A stretch of 64,000 bases of DNA from the NCBI RefSeq assembly GCF_002920535.1, contig NZ_PQSS01000029.1:1-64000 (forward strand). The letters run 5' to 3'. This document shows positions 1 to 8,805 of this stretch, in pieces. Position 1 is the stretch's first letter, and each line of letters starts with the position of its first letter. The position numbers and the translations under genes are program-made. The notes under the pieces are model-generated. The model was not told the DNA's origin, made no database searches, and was given only the letters and a program-made list of their open reading frames with translations. This stretch comes from Streptomyces sp. Ru71 (GTDB taxonomy: Bacteria > Actinomycetota > Actinomycetes > Streptomycetales > Streptomycetaceae).

Positions 1-1
1 A

Positions 2-244
2 GCGGCCAACGTCATCTTCCGCCGGCAGATCGCGGAGGCGGAGGATCCCGAGGCCATGCGGCAGAAGGTGGTCAAGGAGTACAAGGCCGAGCTGATGCAC
101 CCCTACTACGCGGCCGAGCGCGGGCTGGTCGACGACGTCATCGACCCCGTACAGACGCGGGAGGTGCTCGTGCGCTCCCTCGCCATGCTCCAGAGCAAGC
201 ACGCCGACCTGCCCTCCCGCAAGCACGGCAACCCCCCGCAGTAA
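2..244 (+). CDS. Acyl-CoA carboxylase beta subunit, C-terminal end (partial)
   Basis: Only the last 80 residues are present; the frame is open from base 2 to the TAA at 242. The segment runs ANVIFRR, then a PYYAAERGLVDDVIDP stretch, and ends RKHGNPPQ. This is the usual C-terminal end of actinobacterial propionyl/acetyl-CoA carboxylase carboxyltransferase (PccB/AccB) subunits. Family role: transfer of carboxyl from carboxybiotin to acyl-CoA, giving malonyl- or methylmalonyl-CoA. If it belongs to the cluster it could supply malonyl-CoA for the type III PKS, but with the rest outside the window it could equally be a housekeeping gene at the left boundary. Confidence 0.85.
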   Translation, partial: AANVIFRRQIAEAEDPEAMRQKVVKEYKAELMHPYYAAERGLVDDVIDPVQTREVLVRSLAMLQSKHADLPSRKHGNPPQ

Positions 245-486
245 CCCCGCGGACCCACGGCGACAACCCTGCTGACGGTAGCTCAAGGCAACCGCACGAC
301 ACGTCTGTTATCCCACCCGTAAACAGCTCGTACGGTCTTGTGCCCGTCTGTTTGGGAGCGTAGATCCATCCACATGCTGGAAGTTCCGCAGCGCGGACCA
401 GCCTGGACGGTCGGCCCCGACCCCATGAACAAGCAGCTCAAAGGCGTGCTCAGCGGGGCAGGAGCGAAACGGCTGCACGGTACACC

Positions 487-538
487 AAAACAGCGCACTC
501 GGTTTGATATTGACAAACCGTGTGCGCTGTTTTGTACT
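487..538 (+). promoter_or_regulatory. Large inverted repeat overlapping a sigma70-like promoter of the first SARP gene
   Basis: The 337-bp gap 245-581 holds one clear element. Arms at 487-506 and 514-533 are 20 bp each with one mismatch and a 7-nt centre; the core reads CGGTTTG / CAAACCG. The right arm overlaps TTGACA (510-515), followed after 17 nt by TGTACT (533-538), a plausible -35/-10 pair 44 nt upstream of the GTG start. CGGTTTG half-sites also occur ahead of the TetR gene (1565-1571), so this is a candidate operator for that receptor. The right half is shared with the promoter of the SARP gene at 35527. Confidence 0.7.
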
Positions 539-581
539 CGTGAGTTGCTGAGCACAGCACACAGATCTAGGGGGAGACGGC

Positions 582-1439
582 GTGCAGATCGAGGTACTGG
601 GGATATTGGACGTCCGGGAGAACGGGGTCTCCATCGCTCCTACCGCCCCGAAGCCCCGTCAGGTGCTGGCGCTTCTGGCGCTGCACGCCGACCAGGTGGT
701 GCCGGTCTCCGCGCTGATCGACGAGCTGTGGGCCGGCCGGCCGCCGCGCAGTGCGCGCACCACGCTGCAGACGTACGTCCTTCAACTGCGCGACCTCATC
801 GGCCTCGCGCTGGACAAGGAGGCGTCCGAGGCCGAGGGCGCCGCGGCCCCGGCCCGCAGCGCCAAGGACGTCCTGGTCACCGCGCCCGGGGGCTACATGC
901 TCGTCTCCGGCGGCGGCAGCAGTGACGTCCGCGAGTTCGAGCGGCTCGCCGGCATGGGCTACCGCGCGCTCGACGCCGAGGACTTCCAGGGCGCCTCGCG
1001 CCTGCTGTCCGAGGCGCTCGCCCTGTGGACCGGGCCCGCCTTCGCCGACGTGCAGACCGGTGCGCGGCTGGAGATGGAGGCGAGGCGGCTGGAGGAGAGC
1101 CGGCTGTGTGCCCTCGATCAGCGCATCGAGGCCGACCTGCGGCTCGGCCGCCACCGCGAACTGCTCGCCGAGCTGACCGTGCTGACCAGCCGTTACCGCA
1201 CCCATGAGAACCTGCACGCCCAGTTCATCGTGGCGCTGCACCGCTCGGGCCGGCGCGGCGAGGCCCTCGACGTCTATCAGCGGCTGCGCGGCACCCTCGT
1301 ACGGGAGCTGGGCCTGGAGCCGTCGGCGCGGCTGCGCCGCCTCCAGCGGTCGATCCTGGTGGCGGCCCAGGAGGCCGTGCCGGACCACCGGGTGCCCGCC
1401 GCGGTCTCCGCCGTACGGGTGGGCAGCAACGCCCGTTAG
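582..1439 (+). CDS. SARP-family transcriptional activator (SARP 1)
   Basis: 285 residues. The N-terminus (about 1-80) is an OmpR-type winged helix: it opens MQIEVLG and contains KPRQVLALLALHA and RTTLQTYVLQLR. A bacterial transcriptional activation domain (BTAD) follows (about 110-265) with LWTGPAFADV, LEESRL and HRSGRRGEALDVYQRLR. No ATPase or TPR region follows, so this is a small ActII-4/RedD-type SARP. The GTG start at 582 follows GGGGGAGA. It is very similar to the SARP at 35527, including the motif KPRQVLALLALHADQVVPV and the promoter, so the two look like a duplicated pair. Expected role: cluster-situated activator binding direct repeats near -35 regions. The upstream dyad suggests repression by a gamma-butyrolactone-type receptor. 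Confidence 0.92.
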   Translation: MQIEVLGILDVRENGVSIAPTAPKPRQVLALLALHADQVVPVSALIDELWAGRPPRSARTTLQTYVLQLRDLIGLALDKEASEAEGAAAPARSAKDVLVTAPGGYMLVSGGGSSDVREFERLAGMGYRALDAEDFQGASRLLSEALALWTGPAFADVQTGARLEMEARRLEESRLCALDQRIEADLRLGRHRELLAELTVLTSRYRTHENLHAQFIVALHRSGRRGEALDVYQRLRGTLVRELGLEPSARLRRLQRSILVAAQEAVPDHRVPAAVSAVRVGSNAR

Positions 1440-1490
1440 GAACACCGGCCGCCGCAAGGCGCCACAGCGACACGTCCAGGCGAACAGGAA

Positions 1491-1519
1491 CTGAGGGGCC
1501 GCTTCCCGCGGCCCCTCAG
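1491..1519 (+). terminator. Stem-loop terminator after SARP 1
   Basis: Perfect 12-bp stem (CTGAGGGGCCGC / GCGGCCCCTCAG) with a 5-nt loop, 51 bp after the stop codon. There is no U-tract, as is common in Streptomyces. Confidence 0.7.
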
Positions 1520-1552
1520 CCATGGCCAGCCGCCGTGTTGCCGCTCTATATG

Positions 1553-1570
1553 AAACCGCACAAGCGGTTT
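1553..1570 (+). promoter_or_regulatory. ARE-like operator upstream of the TetR receptor gene
   Basis: Perfect dyad AAACCGC-ACAA-GCGGTTT, followed by GTTAG. It resembles autoregulatory elements bound by ArpA/ScbR-type gamma-butyrolactone receptors, whose half-sites contain CGGTTTG. It lies 98 bp ahead of the ATG of the TetR gene, so autoregulation is likely. The same CGGTTTG half-site occurs in the dyad at 487-533. Confidence 0.65.
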
Positions 1571-1667
1571 GTTAGTCTAAGTGCTGTTCCTCGCACGCCG
1601 CGCCCGTGCGAGGGACAGACCGTCGGTTCCTGCCGGCTTCCGGCATCCCGTGCCCAGGAGGCAGCAC

Positions 1668-2315
1668 ATGGTCAAACAGGAGCGAGCCGCGCGGACGCGG
1701 CGGGCACTCATCCAGGCCGCGGCCGAGGTGTTCGCCGAAGTCGGCTTCGTTCCCGCGTCGCTGGCCACCATCAGCCAACGGGCCGGTGTCAGCAACGGGG
1801 CGCTGCACTTCCACTTCTCCAGCAAGACCACGCTCGCCGAAGCGGTCGAGGCGGAGGCCGTCGAGAGGGTGCGGCGGCTCACCGAGGCGGCGCGGGCCCG
1901 GCACAGCGACTCCCTGCAGGCGGTGGTGGACGCCCTGCACGAGCTGACGAAGGCCCTGGCCCAGGACGTCGTGGTCCGCGGCGGCTTCCAGCTCGCCGGT
2001 GACATCGCGCGCCGTCCGACATCCCCGCTGCACACGGAGTGGCAGAACTGGGTCGAGGACAGCCTGCGCCGGGCCGCACAGGGCGGTGCGCTCGCCGACG
2101 GGGTGTCCTGGGCGGACGCGGCCCGCGTCATCGTCGCCGTGACCGTGGGCCTGGAAGTGCTCGGGGGCAAGGACGGCTTCTGGCTCTCCCAGCAGAACGT
2201 CACCCGGTTCTGCGAGTTGCTGATGCCGCCCCTCGCCGACCGGCGTGCCCTCGGCACGCTGGTGTGGTCCGGCACGCGGCGCCCGGCCGTGGCGCCCGCG
2301 CGGACTCCGCGCTAG
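1668..2315 (+). CDS. TetR-family gamma-butyrolactone receptor-like repressor
   Basis: 215 residues. The N-terminal TetR helix-turn-helix (about 5-55) reads RAARTRRALIQAAAEVFAEVGF, then ISQRAGVSNGALHFHFSSK, a pattern diagnostic of the ArpA/ScbR/pseudo-receptor group. The C-terminal ligand domain has the expected length and ends CELLMPPLADR. The ATG at 1668 has a perfect AGGAGG at 1656-1661; in-frame sequence further upstream lacks such a site. Role: represses SARP genes until a butenolide or gamma-butyrolactone ligand, or an antibiotic in the case of pseudo-receptors, releases it. No AfsA-type synthase is in the window, so a pseudo-receptor or a response to a signal made elsewhere are both possible. 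Confidence 0.9.
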   Translation: MVKQERAARTRRALIQAAAEVFAEVGFVPASLATISQRAGVSNGALHFHFSSKTTLAEAVEAEAVERVRRLTEAARARHSDSLQAVVDALHELTKALAQDVVVRGGFQLAGDIARRPTSPLHTEWQNWVEDSLRRAAQGGALADGVSWADAARVIVAVTVGLEVLGGKDGFWLSQQNVTRFCELLMPPLADRRALGTLVWSGTRRPAVAPARTPR

Positions 2316-2335
2316 CGGACACGCGGCCCCGGACA

Positions 2336-2393
2336 CGTGCGGTAACTCTTCCCGGATGCGTGCGGCAACTCTTCCCGGCTTCGCTGCAGCAAC
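2336..2393 (+). repeat. Three TGCRGYAAC direct repeats at about 23-bp spacing in the TetR-SARP gap
   Basis: CGTGCGGTAACTCTTCCCGG (2336-2355) is repeated with one change at 2359-2378. A shorter third copy, TGCAGCAAC, lies at 2385-2393. The 23-24 bp period is about two helical turns. This is the only clear structure in the 530-bp gap 2316-2845 and could be an activator site for the next SARP gene. Function unproven. Confidence 0.5.
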
Positions 2394-2845
2394 GTAAGTT
2401 GGGGCAGCCTGGCAGCTGTGGAACCCCGGCAGGGGATCAGGGATACGCGTTGGGCGGTTTGGTTTCCCCAGGCCCAGCGCACGTGCTCGGAACACCCGGC
2501 CCTGGACGCCGGAGACCAGCCAGGCGCGGCCCGGTATCGCTGCGGGCCGGGCACGGCGGTGCGCTGAAGCCGTGTCGGCGCATCCGTACGCCGGGGACGA
2601 AGTCCCGGCTGCGGGCCGCCGGTTCGCCCACGGGGCAAGGCCGGCCGAGCGCGGCAGAGGCGCGGGACCTGGGTCCGGGGCGCACGCGGGGCGCGTGAGC
2701 GGGTGTCTTGCCATCCGCTCGACTGTTCGAGGATTGCTCAAATGCCACTGAAGGAACCGATGCCTCCGGTGCGAGTAAGGCTAGCGTGCAGGTTCGCCGA
2801 CGACTTTCCGCCATCGGGAGTGCCCGACGACGAACGGAGGGAACC

Positions 2846-3667
2846 ATGGAGATTCAGGTCTTGGGTCCGCTGTGTGCCGCCGTGAACGGGGACTCGATCG
2901 TCCCGACAGCGGGAAAGCCGCGACAGGTCCTCGCCCTGCTCGCGCTGTATCCGAGCCGCGTCGTGCCCGTGTCGACACTGATGGAAGAGATCTGGGGCAC
3001 GCAGCTGCCACACAGCGCCATGACCACGTTGCAGACGTACATCATGCAGCTGCGCCGGTGCCTGGGCAGCGCGATGGGATCGGACACCCCGGGCGCGGCG
3101 AAGAACGTCCTGGCCACGCGGCACGGCGGCTACCTGCTGCAGGTCCCGCCGGAATCCGTGGACGTGCACACCTATGAACGCCTGGTCGCCCAGGGCCAGG
3201 AGGCCTTCGAGGACGGCGACGACGAACGCGCCGCCCGCTCCTACCGTCAGGCCCTCGCCCTGTGGCAGGGGCCCGCGCTGGTGGACGTACGACTCGGCCC
3301 GGTGCTGGAGATAGAGGTCACGCGGCTGGAGGAGTCCCGGCTGATGACCACCGAGCGGCGTATCGACGCCGATCTGCGGCTTGGCCGGCACACCGAACTG
3401 ATCGCCGAGCTCACGGACCTGATCGCCCGTCACCCCCAGCACGAGGGCCTGCACGCCCAGGCCATGGTGGCGCTGTACCGCTCCGGCCGGCAGGCCTCCG
3501 CGCTGACCGTGTACCGCAGACTGCGGGAGGGACTGATCGAGGAGCTCGGCGTGGAGCCCTCGCCGCAGCTGCAGCGCCTGCACCAGGCCATGCTCGCCGT
3601 CGACCCGGAACTCGACGTGGTGGCGGGCCCGCGCCGCGGCTCCACCTTCGACCGGTACGCCGCCTGA
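2846..3667 (+). CDS. SARP-family transcriptional activator (SARP 2)
   Basis: 273 residues. It starts MEIQVLGPL, with the winged-helix motif KPRQVLALLALYPSR and TTLQTYIMQLRR (residues 1-75). A BTAD follows with LALWQGPALVDV, LEESRL and YRSGRQASALTVYRRLREGL. The ATG at 2846 follows CGGAGGGAACC, a good ribosome site; the longer open frame to 2708 has none. Its residues differ more from SARP 1 and SARP 5 than those two do from each other. It sits immediately upstream of the thioesterase-like and condensation-domain genes in the same direction and may control them. Confidence 0.9.
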   Translation: MEIQVLGPLCAAVNGDSIVPTAGKPRQVLALLALYPSRVVPVSTLMEEIWGTQLPHSAMTTLQTYIMQLRRCLGSAMGSDTPGAAKNVLATRHGGYLLQVPPESVDVHTYERLVAQGQEAFEDGDDERAARSYRQALALWQGPALVDVRLGPVLEIEVTRLEESRLMTTERRIDADLRLGRHTELIAELTDLIARHPQHEGLHAQAMVALYRSGRQASALTVYRRLREGLIEELGVEPSPQLQRLHQAMLAVDPELDVVAGPRRGSTFDRYAA

Positions 3668-3788
3668 GCCGGGCCACTCGCACTGCGGCCCAAGGAGCCT
3701 CGGCCGGGTCTCCAGTGCGATTCGAGACGGTCCGGCAAGGCTCTTACCCCGCCCCGTGTACCCGGAGCGGGCACAGAGGAGGGTGCAC

Positions 3789-4541
3789 ATGTCGGTCGAA
3801 CAGCCGGTGCGACTGCACTGCTTCGCACACTCTGCCGAGGGCGTCTTCGTCTTCGACGACTGGGCGACGAGCGTCGGAGAAGGTGTGGACGCGGTCCCGG
3901 TCCTGCTGCCGGGCAGTGCGCAGCGGCGCACCGAACCGCGCCTGACCACACAGGCGGCGCTGCTGGCCGACGTCATGCCGCTGTTCACCGAACCGCGTCC
4001 CGGCCCGTTCGCCCTGTACGGGCACGGCCTCGGCGCGATGACGGCGCTCAGCGTGACGCGTGCGCTGCACGAGGCGGGCCTGCCGGGCCCGGCGTTCCTC
4101 GCCGTCGGCGCCTGGTCGCCGCCGTACCCGTTCGCCTGCCTGCCGGATGTGCGACGGGCCTCTGACGCCGAACTGCTGCACATGCTCAGCGGCGAGGGCG
4201 CCGTGCCGTCCGGCAGCGACGAGGGGATCTGGCTGCGGGCCGTGCTGCCCGAACTCCGCGCCGACCTGGAACTGGCACAGGACCTGCAGGAGGCGGCCGA
4301 CAATCCCTGCGAGGCGGGGCCGCTCACCACCCCGGTGCTCGTCGTCGCCCCGCAGGACGACCCGCGCACGGCACACGCCACAGTCGAGCGCTGGTCCCGG
4401 CTGACCAAGGGACCCGTCGTGCTGCGGACCGTGCCCGCACGCCACTTCCTGCACCGCGGCAGCCCCGACATGCCCCGGCTGCTGGGCCGGGCCTGCCGCG
4501 TCGCCCGACGCCTCGTCCAGGAGCCCGAGCCCGTCGGCTGA
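3789..4541 (+). CDS. Type II thioesterase-like alpha/beta hydrolase lacking the nucleophile serine
   Basis: 250 residues with the layout of GrsT/RifR-type external thioesterases: an N-terminal CFAHSAEG strand-turn, a nucleophile elbow, a lid with AELLHMLSGEGAVP, and a C-terminal ARHFLHRG carrying the catalytic His. The elbow reads YGHGLGA where the family has GHSxG, so the serine is glycine at residue 80 (codon GGC at 4026-4028). Family role: removing stalled acyl groups from carrier proteins. Without serine it should not hydrolyse acyl chains by that mechanism. It may be a scaffold, have a new role, or be decaying. The ATG at 3789 follows AGAGGAGGG. It lies just before another gene with missing catalytic residues. 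Confidence 0.85.
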   Translation: MSVEQPVRLHCFAHSAEGVFVFDDWATSVGEGVDAVPVLLPGSAQRRTEPRLTTQAALLADVMPLFTEPRPGPFALYGHGLGAMTALSVTRALHEAGLPGPAFLAVGAWSPPYPFACLPDVRRASDAELLHMLSGEGAVPSGSDEGIWLRAVLPELRADLELAQDLQEAADNPCEAGPLTTPVLVVAPQDDPRTAHATVERWSRLTKGPVVLRTVPARHFLHRGSPDMPRLLGRACRVARRLVQEPEPVG

Positions 4542-5124
4542 TCCCGCGACGCGGGCACCGGCCGCGCGCATACGACGTCACAACACCGAGACCACCCGCA
4601 CGCCGTGACGCGGCCACCCTGCCGCCAGCGTGCACCGTCGCCGTCGCCGTCGCCGGTGAGCGGGGCGGTCCGGGAAACTCATCCCCCGCGCTTTCGCGGG
4701 TACGCCCACCGCGGTCCTCCCCCCACGACCGGCCCACTCGCGCCCACGGTCGCCGGATGCTCGGGCTCTGCTCGCACTCGGCTGTACCCCTGCTCGGGGA
4801 AACCGGCTTCGACCGCAAACTGCCCTTAACGTGGCGCTCCCGACCGTTGTGGACACAGGCAGGCCAGGAGAGGGTCATGGGGGGAAGGCAGTGGGGGCGC
4901 GGCCGGTACGGTCCGGTCCGGCCCAGGTGCGCCCCTTCGCGCTCCGCGCACCCTTCACCCACTCCTGGCGTCCTCGCCTCACCGGGCCGTCGCACACCCT
5001 TCGGACCCTGCCGCCCCGGGCACGGCGCCCGGGCCCTCTCCGAACCCCGCACGCTCGTTCCGCGCCCGCAGAAAGGAGAGAGGGGACCCGGCCACCCGCA
5101 GCGGGCGGCGCACCCCCGGACGTC
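4542..5124 (+). other. Intergenic region without a convincing gene
   Basis: 583 bp between the thioesterase-like and condensation-domain genes. The downstream frame stays open through most of it, but there is no start with a ribosome site. AAGGAGAG at 5073-5080 is too far from the ATG at 5125 to be its usual site. A GTCGCC triplet run lies near 4627-4645. No operator or hairpin stands out. Confidence 0.5.
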
Positions 5125-8100
5125 ATGACACCTCATCGCTTCCCGAACGCGCCGATCTCCGTGGTCGTCCGCCCCGGGCACCCTTCCCACCCGACGCCGT
5201 GGGACATCGAGCTGCACGGCCCGCTCGACGCCGCCGCGCTGGACGACCTCCTCGTCGAGCTCACGGCCGGCGACACGGGCCGGCCCGCCGAGCGCCACCG
5301 GCTGGTGCGGCACGGCGCCGACCGGCACACGCTGCGGTTGCCCGTGGCGCAGCCGGCGCCCGCCGCCCTCGTAGCGGGCCGCATCGCCGACCGGCTCACC
5401 GAGCCGTCGCCCACCGCCGACCGCCCGCTGACTCCCGCTCAGCACGCCGTCCTCGCCCGCTGCGGCCCGCACCGCTATGAGGCGCTGCTGCTCGCCGGGG
5501 CCGTGCGGCCGGACACGGGCGCGCTGCGCGAGGCGCTGCGGACCGTCGTGGCCGCCCACCCCCAGCTGCGCTCCCGCCTCGGGGGCGGCCGGGAAACACC
5601 GGGGGAGGAGGATGTACCGGTGCAGGGGAATCAGCCGCCGGGGCAGGGGAATCCGCCGCCGGGGCAGGGGAATCCGCCGCCGGGGCAGAGGGACCTGCAG
5701 GTGGAAGGGGATCTGCAGGTGGAGGAGGACCTGCAGGTGGAGGAGGACCTGCAGGTGGAGGGGGACCTGCTCGTGGAGGGGGAGTTCACCGACGACGCCT
5801 CCTTCGCCGCGCTCCTGGACGCGACCGGCCGTACGCTCGACGCGCACACCGGCCTCCAGCTGCGGCTTCTGCTCGCCCGGGACCGCCGTCCGGCCGGACC
5901 GCGTGCCGACCGGATCGCGGTCGTCGCCCATGCACTGGCCGTGGACACCGGCTCCTGGCGCATCCTGCTCGACGACTTGACCGCCGCCCTCGGCGCGGCC
6001 CCCCGCAGGCTCGCGGCGCCGCCGCAGCCCGCGCCGGACGGCCTGGCCGACTGGGTCGCCGAACTGCGTGAACTGGCCCAGGACGGCACCGAGGCCGGGC
6101 ACTGGACCCAGGTCGCCGCGCGCAGGTCCTGGATGCCCGGCCCGTCCCGGCCCGCCCGGGTGAGCGGGCCCGGCGCCCGCGGGGCCGAAGGGCCCGGCAG
6201 CGCGCAGGGCGAGGCCCAGGACACGGCGTTCATCCTGGAGGAGGAGGCGAGCGAACGGATCACCGACGGTCTGGCCCGGCGGCTCGCGCTGACCACGGGG
6301 CAGGTGCTCACCGGGGTGCTCGCCCTGGCCCTCGCCCGCTGGCAGCACACCGACGAGGTCGCCTTCGACGTACGCAGCGACCCGCGGGCCGACCGCGTCA
6401 GCCTGCGACGCCACGTGGGCCGGCTCACCGAGCCGTACCCCGTCCACCTCGCGCCCGAGGCGGGCCTCGACCCGCTCGGCCAGCTGACCGCGCTGGCCGA
6501 CACCCTGGCCGGCTGCGCGGGCCGGGGCGCGGGCGGCGCCGGCTTCGGAGCCTGCCGCGAGTGGAGCCCCGACGCGTCGCTGCGGCACGCCCTGCGCGAC
6601 CTGGCGCCCGCCCGGGTGTGTCTCGTGCTCGACGACCTCGGCGGACCCCTGCCCGTCTCCGCCCGGCCCCTGCCCGGCGGGCCCGCGTACCCGGTCGAGG
6701 TGCGGGCCCGCGTCCACGACGGCAGGCTGTGCCTGCGCCTCGACTGGGCCGACGACCCCGCCGGCGGCATCACCGGCACCTCCGTGCGCGCCCTCGCCCG
6801 CCTGTTGCGCGAGCTGCTGGAGGAACTGGCCGGCACGCCCGCCGCCCGGCCCCTGCCCGTCTTCCCCGCCACCCCCCAGCAGTCCGCGCTGTTCACCTGC
6901 GGCGACGCGCAGCCCGGCACCGGACACCATGTCGAACAGCTCGTGTGGGTCTGGCACGGCCCGCTCGACCTCGCCCGCTTCACCGCGTCCTGGCAGTCGG
7001 TCATCGACTGCGAGACCGTGCTGCGCACCGCGTTCACCGGCGCCCACCCGATGCTCGTCGTCCACGAGCGGGGCACTCCCGACATCACCCGCCGGTCCGT
7101 CCACGACGGCGACTGGTCCGCCCTTCTGGAGCACGACCGGCTGCGCGGCTTCGACCTGCGCCGGCCCGGAGCTCTGCGCCTGACCCTGCTGGAGAGGGAA
7201 CCGGCCCGGCCCGCCGGCCCGGCCGCGCCCACCTGGATCCTCGTCACCTACCACCGCGCCCTGCTCGACACCCGCAGCGCGCACATCCTGCTCCGCGAGT
7301 TCTACCGCGCCTATCTCTCCGGCGGCACCCTGCCCGGCGGCGAACGCCGGCCCGATCTGCGTGACTACAGTGCCTGGGTCGCCGCCCAGGACCCGCAGCC
7401 CGCGCAGGGGTTCTGGGCCGACAGCGCACCGCCCGACGGTGCGGTGTCCCGGCCCACCCGGCCCGCCGGGCCCACCGGCCTGACCGGCGTCGGCCACGCA
7501 CGGCTGCGCCTGGACCCCGTCGAGACCACCCGTCTCGCCCGCTGGGCGGGCACCTGGGGCACCGCCGAGAGCAGCGTGCTGCAGGCCGTGTGGGCGCTGC
7601 TGATCCACTGGGGGTCCGCGGCCGGCGCAGCCGCCCCGGTCTCGTTCGGGGTGACCGTGTCGGGGCGGGGCATACTCTTCGACGGCGCTGCCGGGATGCC
7701 GGGGCCGCTGCGCAACGCGCTGCCGATGTCCGTGGAGGTGGACCCGGCGAGCACCGTGCCGGGCCTGCTGCGGCAACTGCGGGACCGCGCCCTGGACATG
7801 GCCGCCTACGAATGGGTGCCCAGCGACTGGATCCGGTCCTGGGGCGGAGGCGGGCCGGGCGGTGGCGGGTGCGCCGACACCGTCGTCGTCTTCGAGGACG
7901 CCCCGCATCCGGTGGACGGGCTGGAGGCCGAACTCGCCGCCCACGGCATCCGCGGCGAGTTCCCGGTGACCGTGCCGGCCCGCACCGTGCCGCCGATCGG
8001 GCTGCTCGCCCACCACGACAGCTCGGGCGGCCTGGTCCTCACCGGCGTCTACGACCGGGCCCTGTTCGAGAAGGAGACGGTGGCCGAACTGCTCGCGCTG

Positions 8101-8598
8101 AGCGCCATGCTGCTGCGCGTGCTCCCCGTGGCGGCGGGGGAGTACACCACCGTCGCCGAGGTGCTCAAACTCCTGGAGGACCAAGCCGTGCCGCGCCTGG
8201 CCCAGGGCCCCGTGGCCCGGCGGGACATCCCGCTGCTCACCCTGCGCGCGGCCGGGCACGAGCGGGCGGGCACCATCTGCCTGATCCCGCCGCCGGACGC
8301 GCCCCCGACCTGCTACGACCTGCTGCCCGACCTCTACGCGGGCCCCCAGGAGCTGCTGGTGCTGCTCACCGACGCCGACGGCGCGCAGCCGGCGCTGGCC
8401 GCGCACGGAGTCGGCCGGTCGCTGCTGCTGGGCGGTTTCTCCGGGGCGGGCGCGCTCGGCTGCGACCTGGCCCGGCGTATCGGGGAGGACGGCGGCAGCC
8501 CGCCCCGGGTGGTGCTCGCCGGCGGGGCCCAGGACGAGCGGGAGCGGACCCGCCACCTGGCCCGGGCCCTGCGGGACGCCGGCGCGCAGGACATCTGA
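5125..8598 (+). CDS. NRPS-like protein: two degenerate condensation domains and a thioesterase-like tail, no adenylation or carrier domain
   Basis: 1157 residues. Residues about 95-520 resemble an epimerization/condensation domain: LTPAQHAVL, AHPQLRSRL, then AHALAVDTGSWRILLDDL where HHxxxDG is expected. The catalytic second His is Ala270; Asp274 is kept. Residues about 570-1010 form a second condensation fold (FPATPQQSALF, YHRALLDTRS), again with the second His replaced (Arg711). The last 100 residues look like a cut-down thioesterase with GGFSGAG around Ser1106. No adenylation or carrier domain is seen. Residues 167-219 are low-complexity repeats. The start is uncertain: ATG 5125 has no nearby ribosome site. 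Peptide-bond formation by the known mechanism looks unlikely. Its partner is probably the thioesterase-like protein upstream. Confidence 0.75.
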   Translation: MTPHRFPNAPISVVVRPGHPSHPTPWDIELHGPLDAAALDDLLVELTAGDTGRPAERHRLVRHGADRHTLRLPVAQPAPAALVAGRIADRLTEPSPTADRPLTPAQHAVLARCGPHRYEALLLAGAVRPDTGALREALRTVVAAHPQLRSRLGGGRETPGEEDVPVQGNQPPGQGNPPPGQGNPPPGQRDLQVEGDLQVEEDLQVEEDLQVEGDLLVEGEFTDDASFAALLDATGRTLDAHTGLQLRLLLARDRRPAGPRADRIAVVAHALAVDTGSWRILLDDLTAALGAAPRRLAAPPQPAPDGLADWVAELRELAQDGTEAGHWTQVAARRSWMPGPSRPARVSGPGARGAEGPGSAQGEAQDTAFILEEEASERITDGLARRLALTTGQVLTGVLALALARWQHTDEVAFDVRSDPRADRVSLRRHVGRLTEPYPVHLAPEAGLDPLGQLTALADTLAGCAGRGAGGAGFGACREWSPDASLRHALRDLAPARVCLVLDDLGGPLPVSARPLPGGPAYPVEVRARVHDGRLCLRLDWADDPAGGITGTSVRALARLLRELLEELAGTPAARPLPVFPATPQQSALFTCGDAQPGTGHHVEQLVWVWHGPLDLARFTASWQSVIDCETVLRTAFTGAHPMLVVHERGTPDITRRSVHDGDWSALLEHDRLRGFDLRRPGALRLTLLEREPARPAGPAAPTWILVTYHRALLDTRSAHILLREFYRAYLSGGTLPGGERRPDLRDYSAWVAAQDPQPAQGFWADSAPPDGAVSRPTRPAGPTGLTGVGHARLRLDPVETTRLARWAGTWGTAESSVLQAVWALLIHWGSAAGAAAPVSFGVTVSGRGILFDGAAGMPGPLRNALPMSVEVDPASTVPGLLRQLRDRALDMAAYEWVPSDWIRSWGGGGPGGGGCADTVVVFEDAPHPVDGLEAELAAHGIRGEFPVTVPARTVPPIGLLAHHDSSGGLVLTGVYDRALFEKETVAELLALSAMLLRVLPVAAGEYTTVAEVLKLLEDQAVPRLAQGPVARRDIPLLTLRAAGHERAGTICLIPPPDAPPTCYDLLPDLYAGPQELLVLLTDADGAQPALAAHGVGRSLLLGGFSGAGALGCDLARRIGEDGGSPPRVVLAGGAQDERERTRHLARALRDAGAQDI
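5623..5781 (+). repeat. In-frame tandem repeats inside the condensation-domain gene
   Basis: Three 21-bp units (5623-5685, encoding QGNPPPG) are followed directly by five 18-bp units (5692-5781, encoding DLQVEG/E). Units are nearly identical at DNA level, so copy number may vary by slippage without breaking the frame. They encode an acidic, proline-containing linker inside the first condensation-like domain. Confidence 0.9.
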
Positions 8599-8805
8599 CG
8601 GCACACGGGGTGCCGGGAGCGCCGGAGCGGGCCAGGGGCGCACGCCCCCCGCCTCGTCGCCGTACGGCCGGCAGCCCCTCCATGTGCGCTCCGGCGGCGT
8701 TCGAGCGGTGCTCGTCCGGCGTCGTCCAGGGTGGCTGCGACAGGGGAGACCCGCCGGTGGCAGGCCTGCTCGCAGCCCGGCCGGCGACGGCGCGAAGGGG
8801 CGGAC

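Noticed and set aside
338..925. 195-codon plus-strand frame overlapping the SARP 1 start
   Set aside because: It crosses the promoter dyad and reads through the SARP gene in another frame with an Arg/Ala-rich product.
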